Notes under the pieces: generated by a model
Seen by the model: only the letters and a program-made list of their open reading frames with translations
Databases searched by the model: none
What the model was told of the DNA's origin: nothing
Shown here: one piece after another, positions 1 through 9,300 of the stretch
Layout of the letters: the number at the start of each line of letters is the position of its first letter
How positions within the stretch are numbered: position 1 is the stretch's first letter
Origin: an uncultured Bacillota bacterium
GTDB lineage: Bacteria > Bacillota_I > Bacilli_A > RFN20 > CAG-826
DNA length: 17,345 bases
Assembly: GCA_946623775.1 (NCBI GenBank)
Contig: CAMORJ010000024.1
Coordinates: 1 to 17,345, forward strand
Direction of reading: 5' to 3'
Position numbers and translations under genes: made by a program

Positions 1-10
1 GCATTTATTA

Positions 11-25
11 TAAGCCTTTGGCTTA
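11..25. repeat. Short perfect hairpin at the left edge
   Basis: TAAGCC and GGCTTA form a perfect 6-bp stem around a TTT loop. No T-run follows on either strand, so it is not a convincing terminator. It may be the tail of an upstream transcription unit outside the window. Nothing else is recognisable in bases 1-60. Confidence 0.3.
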
Positions 26-70
26 ACATGGCGAGAGTACAAAATATCTTTTTTCATCTGAAAAGCATTT

Positions 71-170
71 TGTGGAAAACTCCATTTCCCTATGATTCAA
101 TCGAGGTTATTGCATGTGGAAAAATGTGAAAAAGTCCGATGTGGTGTAATAAATTGTGGATTGTGGAAAA
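71..170 (-). promoter_or_regulatory. Cluster of DnaA-box-like motifs upstream of dnaB
   Basis: The 9-mer TGTGGAAAA occurs exactly three times (71-79, 115-123, 162-170). Its complement TTTTCCACA differs at one position from the DnaA box TTATCCACA. Two near copies lie between them: TGTGAAAAA (125-133) and TGTGGATTG (155-163). All have the same orientation and the last ones sit just upstream of, or within, the dnaB promoter. The inference is that DnaA binds here and regulates dnaB-dnaI, or that the site is a DnaA-titration cluster. It is too small and lacks the dnaA/dnaN context expected of oriC. Confidence 0.6.
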
Positions 171-176
171 AAGGGA

Positions 177-185
177 TGCTACAAT
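177..185 (+). promoter_or_regulatory. Extended -10 promoter element for dnaB
   Basis: TGC followed by TACAAT (180-185) makes an extended -10 element. No good -35 is seen at 17 bp; TTGTGG copies lie at 154 (20-bp spacer) and 161 (13-bp spacer). Transcription would start near 192, giving a short leader that contains the AAAGGAG ribosome site at 196-202. The element lies next to the DnaA-box-like motif at 162-170, so DnaA binding could affect it directly. Confidence 0.5.
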
Positions 186-207
186 TTCCGCACCGAAAGG
201 AGAGGCT

Positions 208-1455
208 ATGAAAGCTGTTGGAGCCGACGATTTCTTCGAAACGCGAAAGATGTCATCGCAATTCGGAAGCGACGAAGCGATGATGATAGATTGCTATCTT
301 CCGATGCTTGGCGGGAATGCTTTTGCATTGCGCGAAGCCCTTCTTTCGCTAGAGGAAGGAGAACTCCTCACCCACGAGAAGATTCTTGGCAAGCTGAGAT
401 TGACGTCTGGCGAGTTCTACAATGCGATGGAATCGCTTGAAGCGCTTGGCCTCGTCCGCACCTTCGTTAAGACCGACGGCAAAGTCACTTATTTCGTCTA
501 TTGCCTCTATGCCCCTCTTTCTCCTCAGGAATTCTTCGCCGATCCATTGTTCGCGGGAACGCTTCATAAGTACATTGGCGACAAAGAGTTCAGCAAACTC
601 AAAAAGAAATACGCTGCGCCTTCGTTGCCGGAAGGCCTAGAAGAAGCGACCTGCAGTTTCATCAGCGTCTTCATGCCTGATTTCGCCGACCCCGTGTATT
701 TGAATTCGCGCTTTAACGGCAAAGGACACGATACCGCTAAAGTAAGGACGAGCTTTGATCATCGGGCGTTCTTGACCCGCCTAGGCGAACTTGGAATCCC
801 CCAGGATGCTCTGAGCTCCGCCGAAATCGATAAAGTTGAGCGCGTCGCGGCATTGTATCGCCTAAGTTCCGAGACCATCGCCGAATTCGCGGCCGAATGC
901 ATAGTCCTGAACAATAGAAAAGGCCAAAGACTGATTTTGGAAGATTTGACGAGGAAAGCCTCGGCCTCCTTGCAATTCCCGTATCTCCATCAGGAAAAGG
1001 GCGAGAAGAGCCAAGTGAGCGGAAAATCGCCTTTGGCGGAGAAAATCCGCTTGATGGACAGCGTTTCGCCTGCGCAGTTCCTTTCCTACCTCCAGAATGG
1101 CCACCGCCCATCGTCGAGCGATTTGTATCTCGTTCAGCGCCTAAGCGTGGAAATGGGCTTGCCGGATGGAGTCATCAATGCCCTCGTCGATTACGTGCTG
1201 CAGCGCAACGACAACATTCTGCCTGCGTCTTTCACGGAGAAAGTCGCAGCCTCCTTGCAACGTAAAGGGGTGAGAACCGCCCGCGATGCGATGGAGTGTT
1301 TGAATGCTTCTAAACGAAAAAATAAGCGACCCGTGTATCAAGAAAAGCCAGAAGAAGCACCTTCTGAAACACCTGTTCAGCCCAAACCTCAGGAGAATGA
1401 AGTGATCAGCGACGAAGAGTTCGATAAGATGGTCGCATCGCTGTATAATGACTAA
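208..1455 (+). CDS. dnaB: Replication initiation and membrane attachment protein DnaB (Bacilli type)
   Basis: In Bacilli this protein, not the E. coli helicase of the same name, works with DnaD and DnaI to load the replicative helicase at origins and restart sites. The product is 415 residues. The N-terminal part holds a winged-helix-like region with the family pattern YLPMLGGNAFAL near residue 30 and the SPQEFFADPLF segment near residue 110. The C-terminal third carries a DnaD/DnaB2-like helical domain, then a charged, Pro-rich linker and an acidic tail. The ATG at 208 is chosen because AAAGGAG lies 5 bases before it; the frame extends upstream to 139, but there without a ribosome site and across the promoter. 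dnaI follows after 6 bases, so the two are probably cotranscribed. The family call rests on remembered motif similarity and gene order. Confidence 0.85.
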   Translation: MKAVGADDFFETRKMSSQFGSDEAMMIDCYLPMLGGNAFALREALLSLEEGELLTHEKILGKLRLTSGEFYNAMESLEALGLVRTFVKTDGKVTYFVYCLYAPLSPQEFFADPLFAGTLHKYIGDKEFSKLKKKYAAPSLPEGLEEATCSFISVFMPDFADPVYLNSRFNGKGHDTAKVRTSFDHRAFLTRLGELGIPQDALSSAEIDKVERVAALYRLSSETIAEFAAECIVLNNRKGQRLILEDLTRKASASLQFPYLHQEKGEKSQVSGKSPLAEKIRLMDSVSPAQFLSYLQNGHRPSSSDLYLVQRLSVEMGLPDGVINALVDYVLQRNDNILPASFTEKVAASLQRKGVRTARDAMECLNASKRKNKRPVYQEKPEEAPSETPVQPKPQENEVISDEEFDKMVASLYND

Positions 1456-1461
1456 AGACCT

Positions 1462-2355
1462 ATGGAGAAAATGCGCTTACCGAAAATAGATATCGGCGAC
1501 GATATCGCCTCTTTGCAGAAGAAAGCCATCGAGGACCTTCGCAACGACGAAGAAGTCTATCGCGTAATCCACGATGACCTTCATCTTTCAAACTCCCAAG
1601 TCAAAGAATCCTTGGCGACGCTTTTGGACTACCAAGACGATGTCCATTATTGCGCGAATTGCCCTGGATACGATCTCTGCGCCAAAACCAATCCCCATTT
1701 CGAGATGGGCCTTGAATTGGATGAGGGCTATTTGAAGAGGAACTATTCCCCTTGCCGCGTTGTCAGGAAATTCGAAGAGCTGGAAAAACGCTTCTTTGTT
1801 CGCGATTTCCCCGTTGAGTGGAGAGACAAGGATTTCAGAAGCATCGATAAGACCGCGCAAAGGAAGCAAGCCATCATCGAGATGATGAAAATCTGCAGAA
1901 CGAATTCCGGGGATTGGGTTTATCTCACCGGCAAGAACGGTTCTGGAAAATCCTATATTTTGGCGATGTTCGCCAATACATATTCAGCCCTTCATCCGGG
2001 ATGCGCCTTTTGCGACACTTCCGCTTTGGTGGACAAACTGAAAGATCTCCAAATCAATTCGAAAAACGAATTCGATGAGAGGTTCAAAGCGCTTTGCTCC
2101 TGCCCGTTATTGGTACTTGATGACTTTGGCAACGAATTCAAAACCGATTTCGTTTTCTCCTCCATCCTTTTCCCAATCCTAAACGCTAGGGCGAAAGCTA
2201 ATCTTCCTACCGCATTCTCGTCCGATTTCTCCCTTATTGAAATCGAAAGCATGTACCGCTTGAAAGTCGGCGCGGCTAGGGCAAGGCAACTGAAAGATCT
2301 TATCTTGGCTCGCTGCAAAGTCGAATTCGATGTTACGGGTCTGCCGGTTTATTAA
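1462..2355 (+). CDS. dnaI: Primosomal helicase loader DnaI
   Basis: AAA+ ATPase that loads the replicative helicase together with DnaB/DnaD. The product is 297 residues. The N-terminal helicase-binding domain has a likely zinc site: C64, C67, C73, H79 and C98, as in the zinc-containing N-domain of B. subtilis DnaI. The ATPase part has Walker A GKNGSGKS (157-164) and Walker B LLVLDD (about 216-221), followed by the DFGNE sensor-like segment. The start is uncertain: ATG at 1462 has only a weak AAAGA before it, while ATG at 1471 (three codons later) has GGAG very close. It follows dnaB by 6 bases, so translation may be coupled. Its TAA overlaps the stop codon of the opposing mutM-coaE gene. Confidence 0.92.
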   Translation: MEKMRLPKIDIGDDIASLQKKAIEDLRNDEEVYRVIHDDLHLSNSQVKESLATLLDYQDDVHYCANCPGYDLCAKTNPHFEMGLELDEGYLKRNYSPCRVVRKFEELEKRFFVRDFPVEWRDKDFRSIDKTAQRKQAIIEMMKICRTNSGDWVYLTGKNGSGKSYILAMFANTYSALHPGCAFCDTSALVDKLKDLQINSKNEFDERFKALCSCPLLVLDDFGNEFKTDFVFSSILFPILNARAKANLPTAFSSDFSLIEIESMYRLKVGAARARQLKDLILARCKVEFDVTGLPVY

Positions 2356-3728
2356 AGCGGCAGCTCAGACAATTTAGAAACAAAGTCAGAAAGGACCCCG
2401 TTATTATAAATGGTCCAACTGGCTTTTTTTCTTGCCAATGCAAGAGGGTAGGCGCGATTCAAATTCATCAAAGACGAAGCATCTCTTCCTTCTTGGATGA
2501 TGCGGTTCCGGCGCAATTCTAAATCGGCATCGATCAAAATAATGGCGTCGCACAAAGCGTCCATTCCGGATTGGAATAGCAATGGGACGTCGATGAGGAC
2601 CTTTTGATTCTTTCCGACTTGGCGAATGAATTTCTCAGCCTCCTCTATAACCAGAGGGTGAAGAATGCTCTCAAGAACCTTCTTTTTCTTTTTGTCTGCG
2701 ACTAACTGAGCAATAAACCCGCGGTTAGGCTCGCCGCCGACAAAGGTCTTCCTGCCGAGCGCTTTTTGAATAAGTCTTTTAACGTCTTTTCTAAGATACA
2801 ATTCTTTGACGCAGGCATCGGCATCGAAAAGCAAATACCCCTTGCCCATGAAGTATTTAGCAGCGGTGGATTTACCTGCGTGAATAGGCCCAGTGATGCC
2901 CAAAACGAATGCACGTCCCTCCTGCTTTTGACAAATTGGGCAATATGTTGTGCCCCTTCCGCCTAGAAATTTCTTGCGAAGAGGGAACCCGCAATTGGGG
3001 CAAGGGAAGTTTGGCTTCCCATATACCAAAAGCTCATTCTGCATTCTGCCGTTCACGCCTTCTTGGGGATGATAGGAACGAACGGTGGAGCCGCCCTCTT
3101 CAATCGCCAAGGAAAGGATGCGCCTGCTGTTGCTCAAGATGGCTTTGCATTGATTCAAATCGATGGATGAAGCGGGGGCGAAGGGAGATATTTTGCAGGC
3201 GAAAAGCGTTTCGTCGGCGTAGATATTCCCAATGCCGGATATCAATGTTTGATCCATCAACGCTTGCTTGATGGTGTCTTTTCTTTTCGATAGCCTTTTG
3301 AGCAATTCCTCTTCATTCATCTCGAAAGGCTCGGGACCAAGTTCTTCGAATGGGGAGGGCTCGTCTTCTTTTTGAAGCATCATGCGGCCGAACTTTCTTG
3401 TATCGTTGTAGTAAAGGGCTTTTCCAGATGCGAAATCAAATTCGCAAAGGTCGAATTTCCTATCCTTTTCTCCGGGGTTCCCTAAGAAGTAGCGGCCTTC
3501 CATCCTCAAGTGGGAATAGAGTCTTAACCCATCGCTTAAAACAAAGCACAGCATCTTGCCTTTTCTATCTACGGAAAGTATTTGTTTGCCTACAAGTTTG
3601 GACAGAAAATCCTCGGAATCGCCTTCGATTAGTTTTGGGTAGAACAAAGAAACCTTGGCGATGGTCTCGCCTCTGACCGCCTGCTCCAAGGTGGCCCGAA
3701 CGGTTTCTACTTCAGGCAGTTCCGGCAT
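2352..3728 (-). CDS. mutM-coaE: Fused formamidopyrimidine-DNA glycosylase (MutM/Fpg) and dephospho-CoA kinase (CoaE)
   Basis: One uninterrupted 458-residue ORF carries two normally separate enzymes. Residues 1-271 are MutM, which removes oxidised purines: catalytic N-terminal MPELPEVE, the lysine of DRKGK (K58), the H2TH segment around SGIGNIYADE (164-173), and a zinc finger with C243, C246, C263 and C266 including GRGTTYCPIC. Residues from about 273 are CoaE, the last step of CoA synthesis: P-loop GITGPIHAGKST (277-288), FDAD (301-304), HP (357-358) and DVPLLFQSG (380-388). Both halves look complete and catalytic. The linker between zinc finger and P-loop strand is only about six residues. 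polA ends one base upstream, so translation is likely coupled. In Bacilli polA, mutM and coaE are commonly neighbours, which explains how a fusion could arise. A sequencing frameshift joining two genes remains possible. Confidence 0.93.
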   Translation of the reverse strand: MPELPEVETVRATLEQAVRGETIAKVSLFYPKLIEGDSEDFLSKLVGKQILSVDRKGKMLCFVLSDGLRLYSHLRMEGRYFLGNPGEKDRKFDLCEFDFASGKALYYNDTRKFGRMMLQKEDEPSPFEELGPEPFEMNEEELLKRLSKRKDTIKQALMDQTLISGIGNIYADETLFACKISPFAPASSIDLNQCKAILSNSRRILSLAIEEGGSTVRSYHPQEGVNGRMQNELLVYGKPNFPCPNCGFPLRKKFLGGRGTTYCPICQKQEGRAFVLGITGPIHAGKSTAAKYFMGKGYLLFDADACVKELYLRKDVKRLIQKALGRKTFVGGEPNRGFIAQLVADKKKKKVLESILHPLVIEEAEKFIRQVGKNQKVLIDVPLLFQSGMDALCDAIILIDADLELRRNRIIQEGRDASSLMNLNRAYPLALARKKASWTIYNNGVLSDFVSKLSELPL

Positions 3729-3729
3729 A

Positions 3730-6351
3730 TCAGTCTTTTGCGTCGTACCAAGAGCTTCCGATGCTGCCTTCGGCGTCCAATTTGACAGGAAGATCGATGC
3801 ACGTCTCCATTATTTCCTTGATTTTGGGATATACGATTTCAACTTCTTCTTGCGGAACCGCGAAGAGCAATTCGTCGTGAATCTGCAAAACCATCTTGGT
3901 CTTGTATTCGCCTTTGCGCAGGAATTCATCGACCTTGATCATGGCGATTTTTATCAAATCGGCAGCGGTGCCTTGGACAGGCGCATTCAAAGCGGCGCGC
4001 CTAGCGGCTTCGCGTTTGGTGTAAACGGGGTCGTTGATGTCGCGCAGATACCTTCTTCTTCCGAACATTGTGGTGACATAACCATCGCGTTCGACGTCCT
4101 TGATGATGGAAGAGAGGTATTCTCCGATTTCTGGATAGTGGATATAGAAATTGCGGATGATTTCGGCCGCCTCTTTCGGGGAGCATTCGATTTGGTCGGC
4201 CAGCCCGAATGGCGTGGTGCCGTAAATGATGGCGAAGTTCACCGCTTTGGCCCTTCTTCTCAATATAGAAGGAACTTCTTGTCCCTCGGGGATCTGGAAT
4301 ATGCGTCTGGCGGTCTCTTCGTGAACGTCGCGGCCCGCGGCGAAGACATCGATGTAGGATTGGCATTTGGAAAGGCTTGCGAGGATTCGCAATTCTATTT
4401 GGCCGTAGTCGAGAGACATGATTTTGATATTGCGGTCAGGGTAATAGAACGCTTTGCGGATCAATTTGCCTTCTTCGTCCCTGGTCGAGATGTTCTGCAG
4501 GTTGGGGTTGGAAGAAGATAGCCTGCCGGTGGTGGTCTGAGCCTGGTTGAAGCAGGTGTGGATTTTGCCGTCCTCTTTGATGTGGGGAAGCAAACCGTCG
4601 ATATACGTCCCCACTAATTTGGCGTATTTGCGGTATTCCAAAATCGCCTCGACGATGGGGTGGTAGCCGATTAACTCTTTAAGAGTTTCGACGGAAGTAG
4701 AACCATTTTTAGGGGCGGGGAGACCCAGCTTTGTATATAGGATTTCGCCGACTTGCTTTGGGGAAGCGATGTTGAATTTCTGCCCCGCCAAAGCATGGAT
4801 AGACATTTCGAGGCCATCTCTCTTCTTGCGGAATTCCTCACCGATCTCGGAAAGCATTTTGCCATCCAGCGGGAACCCTTCTTCTTCCATCCTCGTAAGG
4901 ATTTCCGAAAGCGGGAATTCGATTTCCCAATAAAGCTTTTTCGCCTGCGCGTCCGACAAGGCTTTCAATGCCTTTTGTTTCAAGACAAGGCTATAGAAAG
5001 CGATTTTCCCGGTGACTTCGGGATTGCCGACGGCGAATAAGTCGGTAGCGGCAGAGTTTGCGGAGACGTCCGCGCCATAGAAAGCAAACACGGCTTTAGG
5101 CGTAGATGCTAAAGAGGAATCGCAGAGATAACCGGCCAAGAGAATGTCAAAGCCGATTCCTTTGACCTGCAGGCCTATCGAGTGAAGCCCGACTTCGGTC
5201 ATTTTTCGGTCATAGACGTATTTTTTGATGCCTTCGTCTTCGAGAACCGCTTTAAGCCAATCGTCATTTTGGGCATCCTCAGCGGATAAGTAATATATCT
5301 TGTTTTTGGTCGCAAGCGCCAAGCCGGCAGGGGTTTCGTCGTGGTAGGCGTCGGTGCTTAAATCGAGCGCCAAACCGATTTCATCGCCGAAGGAAATTCC
5401 TTTCAAAGAAGAAACGGTTTCAACTTCAGGACAAGCCATTGCCCCTCCGGATTTTTTCAGTTTTTCCGGCAGGCGGGACAGGTATTGATGGAATTCGTAT
5501 TTCGCGCAGAACTGACTGAGCTTTTCGAAGTCGTATCCTTCATATTCCAACTCGTCGATGCCAAAAGGCATCTCGGCATCGGTGATGATGGTCGCTAAAC
5601 GGTAGCAGGCGCGTCCCATTGCTTCGTTGTCGACGATCGCTTGGCCGACTTTGCCTTTGATTTTCCCATTTTTCGCGGCTTCCACGATTGCGTCGAAAGA
5701 CCCGTATTCCTGAATGAGCTTCAAAGCGGTTTTGTCGCCTACCCCAGGGATTCCGGGAAGGTTATCGGAAGAATCGCCGCGCAAACCCTTGAAATCGATG
5801 ATCTGCTTTGGCTGGAATCCGAATTTCTCAACCATGCTCGCGGGAGTCATGGTCTCCAAATTCGACATGCCGGATTTTATAAGCTCTACGGTGATATGGT
5901 CTTCGATAAGCTGCAAATAGTCTTTGTCGGAGGTGTAAACCGTGACCTCCATTCCTTGCGCCGCGGCTTTTTTCGCGACCGTCCCGCAGATGTCGTCGGC
6001 CTCGATGCCGTGCTCTTCATAGCATTTGATTCCCAAGGCCGATAAGAATTCGCGGCTGATCGGGAATTGGAGGCATAGATCTTCAGGCGCCGGCTTGCGG
6101 TTTGCTTTGTATTCGCTGAATTCCTCTTTGCGGAATGTTTTGCCATCCGCATCGAATCCCACGAATATTGATTCGCCGCCTTCGAATTGACGAAGGATCT
6201 TAAGCATCATGTTCGCGAAGGCAAAAATTGCGTTGGTGGGGGTGCCGTCTTTCGTCCTCATAATGGAAGAGGCGTCTCCATAGGAGGTTGCATAGTAGGC
6301 GCGGAAAAGGAGGCTGTTTCCGTCTATGATCACGATTTTCTTTCTGTCCAT
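3730..6351 (-). CDS. polA: DNA polymerase I
   Basis: Fills gaps in repair and removes Okazaki RNA primers. The product is 873 residues. The N-terminal 5'-3' exonuclease domain is intact (IIDGNSLLFRAYYA, EADD at 117-120, YTSDKDYLQL, GDSSDNLPGIPGVG at 192-205). The middle 3'-5' exonuclease domain looks degenerate: the first DxE motif reads DLS at 330-332, though the second aspartate (D381 in YDR) remains; proofreading is therefore probably lost, as in other Bacillota Pol I. The polymerase domain is complete: motif A DYGQIELR (648-655), motif B RRRAKAVNFAIIYG (698-711) and motif C QIHDE (823-827). AAGGA lies 7 bases before the ATG. It sits 10 bases after dnaE and 1 base before mutM-coaE, consistent with one operon. 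Confidence 0.97.
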   Translation of the reverse strand: MDRKKIVIIDGNSLLFRAYYATSYGDASSIMRTKDGTPTNAIFAFANMMLKILRQFEGGESIFVGFDADGKTFRKEEFSEYKANRKPAPEDLCLQFPISREFLSALGIKCYEEHGIEADDICGTVAKKAAAQGMEVTVYTSDKDYLQLIEDHITVELIKSGMSNLETMTPASMVEKFGFQPKQIIDFKGLRGDSSDNLPGIPGVGDKTALKLIQEYGSFDAIVEAAKNGKIKGKVGQAIVDNEAMGRACYRLATIITDAEMPFGIDELEYEGYDFEKLSQFCAKYEFHQYLSRLPEKLKKSGGAMACPEVETVSSLKGISFGDEIGLALDLSTDAYHDETPAGLALATKNKIYYLSAEDAQNDDWLKAVLEDEGIKKYVYDRKMTEVGLHSIGLQVKGIGFDILLAGYLCDSSLASTPKAVFAFYGADVSANSAATDLFAVGNPEVTGKIAFYSLVLKQKALKALSDAQAKKLYWEIEFPLSEILTRMEEEGFPLDGKMLSEIGEEFRKKRDGLEMSIHALAGQKFNIASPKQVGEILYTKLGLPAPKNGSTSVETLKELIGYHPIVEAILEYRKYAKLVGTYIDGLLPHIKEDGKIHTCFNQAQTTTGRLSSSNPNLQNISTRDEEGKLIRKAFYYPDRNIKIMSLDYGQIELRILASLSKCQSYIDVFAAGRDVHEETARRIFQIPEGQEVPSILRRRAKAVNFAIIYGTTPFGLADQIECSPKEAAEIIRNFYIHYPEIGEYLSSIIKDVERDGYVTTMFGRRRYLRDINDPVYTKREAARRAALNAPVQGTAADLIKIAMIKVDEFLRKGEYKTKMVLQIHDELLFAVPQEEVEIVYPKIKEIMETCIDLPVKLDAEGSIGSSWYDAKD

Positions 6352-6361
6352 TGTCTTTTCC

Positions 6362-9300
6362 TTATAACGGCTTTACGCCTTCGATGATGTAGCTTCCTTC
6401 TTTCCGGTAATCCGCCCTGACTTCGATTTCGACCAAAGCGCCTTCTTTAAGAAGCGGGTACGTTTCATCATACACCTTTCCGAACATCGTTCCTTCGGCT
6501 TCCGCTTCCTCATCATAGAAGAGGATGAACGCCATTCGGCTTCCCTTTTTGGTTCGGATGGATTTGACTGAGGCGATGATGGCCGCCACATGGATCGGGC
6601 CATTGGATTCCGGCAGGGAGGAGATTCGGCTAAGCCCCCTGGACACGATGACGTCGGCTTTTTTCTCAAGCGGGCTTCCCGACACCATCATGCCAAGCGC
6701 CTCGCGCTCAGCTTCTAAGTCGAGCAGGCCGTCATCGTTGATATCGCTGATGGAGGGCTTGGGAATGCCCAAATCCAACAGCATCTCACCATCGCCCAAT
6801 AGCTCTGCATAGTTGATTGCAGGGGTGGAAGATAGCCTTAGCGAGGCGCGGTTGTGGCCCATGTTGTCGAAGCACCCGGCGTCGATAAGGCGAACCAATG
6901 ACGCGGCATTAAGCCCGTATTGCTTCACCCTGTGGGCGAAATCGAAGATATCCTCAAATGGTTTGACTCTGCGTTCTTCATAGATGCCATAGGCAAGGCT
7001 TGATTGGATGCCTTTGATGGCCAAAAGCGAATAGCAAACGCGGTTCCCATAGACGGAGAATCCTGGCTCGGCTTGGTTGATAAGCGGCAAGGCAAAGCCG
7101 ATTCCGCTCCGCCTCATCTCGGCGATGAGGAGAGGGAATTTCGGATCGCTTGAGGAGGCGGAATCGAGGATCGCGCAATAGAATTCCAAAGGATAGTGGG
7201 CTTTAAGATACGCCATCTGGCAGGATAAGACCGCATAGCAGAGGGAGTGGGATTTGTTGAATCCGTAATCGGCGAATTTATAGATTAAGGCATACACCTT
7301 CTCGGCGATGTCGTCCCTTACGCCGTTTCGCTTGCAGCCGGATAGGAAGTCCTGCCGCAGCGATTGCAATTTCAAGGCGTCTTTCTTGGAGATGGCGCGC
7401 CTGAACAAGTCGGCTTCGCCATAGCTGAACCCCGCCAAAGCGCGGACGATTTGGGTGATTTGCTCCTGATAGACGATGATGCCATAAGTGGGGGAGAGAA
7501 TCTTTTCCAACTCAGGTGTGATGTAAGCAATTCTCTCTTGGCCGTGCTTGCGTCTAGCGTAACTTGGGATATTGGCCATCGGGCCTGGGCGGTATAACGC
7601 CAAAATGGCGACGATATCGCCAAAGCAGGTCGGATTCACTTCCTTGATGGCCCTGTTCATGCCGCCGGATTCCAGTTGGAATAAACCCATCGTCCTCCCG
7701 GAGGCGATCAGCTTGATCGCTTCTTCGTCCTCGAAGGGCAGAGAAGCGTAATCCAGATGCACGCCCTTGCTCTTTTCGATCAAGGCGAGGCAATTGTCGA
7801 TGATGGTGAGGTTTCGCAAACCGAGCAAATCCATCTTCAGGAAGCCTTGTTCCTCCAGATAGTTCATCTCGAATTGGCTGAGGCATCCGTTATATTGCGA
7901 ATCCGAAATCGGCAGAACGGATGATAGAGGTCTGTTGTTCAGCACGACGCCTGCCGCGTGCATGCCGGCTTGGCGGGGAAGGCCCTCGATTTTCGCGGCG
8001 AGGGACACGATCTGCAGATAATAGGGATCGGAATCCACGAGTTCCCGGAAGTGCTTGTTCTGGCGGTAGTTGTCGCGCAGCGAAAGGTTGGAATCCCCGA
8101 TGGTTTTCGCAATCAAATCGATTTCCCTGGGCTGATATCCATACACCCTGCCGATATCTCGAAGCGACGCCTTCGCGCCGAGGGTTTGCATCGTGATGAT
8201 GTGGGCGACGTGGTCATAGCCGTATTTCTTTTGGAGGTATGCGACGATTTCGTCTCTTCGGATATCGGCGAAGTCGACGTCGATATCGGGCATGGACTGA
8301 CGCTCTGGGTTGAGGAAGCGCTCGAACATCAAGTCGTATTTGATGGGATCGGGCGTGACGATGTTCAAGGCGTAGGACACCAAGGAGCCTGCGCCCGAGC
8401 CTCTTCCAGGGCCGACGGAGATGCCGACGGACCTGGCGTAATTGACATAGTCCTGAACGATGAGGAAGTAGTCGGCATATCCCATCTTGATGATGACGGA
8501 TAATTCGTATTCGAGCCTCTGCCTGTATTCTTCTCCGTAGCCTGGGTTCTTTTTCTCCAAGCCTTCATAGGCGAGTTTGCGGAGGTAATCCTCGCTCGAC
8601 ATGCCTTGGTCATTCGGATAAACCAGAATGCCGCCGCGTTTGACGATGAGCTCAAACCGGCATTGCGAGCAGATCCTCTCGCAATTGAAGAGTTCGTCGT
8701 CGCGGTAAAACGCTTTGGCCTCTTCGTCGGACAAAAAATAATTGGGGCCTGTAGCGGTTTTCCCTTCTAACTGGGAATCGCTTGCGATCGCTTGGACGAT
8801 CTCCAATACGATTGCATCGTCTTGCTTCTCGTAAAGCAAGTGGGGGAACGCGACCGTGTCATATGGATATCGGGCGACGAACGAGCGGATGAAATCGGCG
8901 AGGCTATGAGCCCCTGAATAATAGGGGATGCCCAGATAAAGCGATTCGAAAAGCGCATTCAGCTTCGCGAGGTATGGCGGGATGTCGTTTTGGGCGTTCG
9001 AGTCGAACAGCCGGCGGAATTCGCCTTTCCCGCAGTCGAGGATGGCGATCAAGCCTTTTGTTTTGCCCCTTACGTCATCCGCGGTGATTTTCTGCTTGGA
9101 CGCCAACGCGTCAAGCGCCATTGCGTTGCGATAGCCTTCTTCGTCTTTGATGAACAAAGTGATGAGGTCGCCATTGACCTCGATGTCGATGCCATATACG
9201 GGCAATAGGCCGTTGCTCTTGCAAAGATGGGCGAGGGCAGGAAGGCCCGACATCGTGTTTTTGTCGGTCAGGCAGACATAGCGGAGCCCCCTTTTCTTGG

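Noticed and set aside
71..170. Replication origin
   Set aside because: DnaA-box-like motifs are present, but there is no dnaA or dnaN, no long AT-rich unwinding region and too few boxes; a regulatory cluster fits better.
3655..4521. Long plus-strand open frame opposite polA (288 codons)
   Set aside because: It is antisense to the conserved polymerase domain, has no ribosome site and matches no family; it is a shadow of biased polA codons. The same applies to the long frames opposite pckA, dnaE and oadA.
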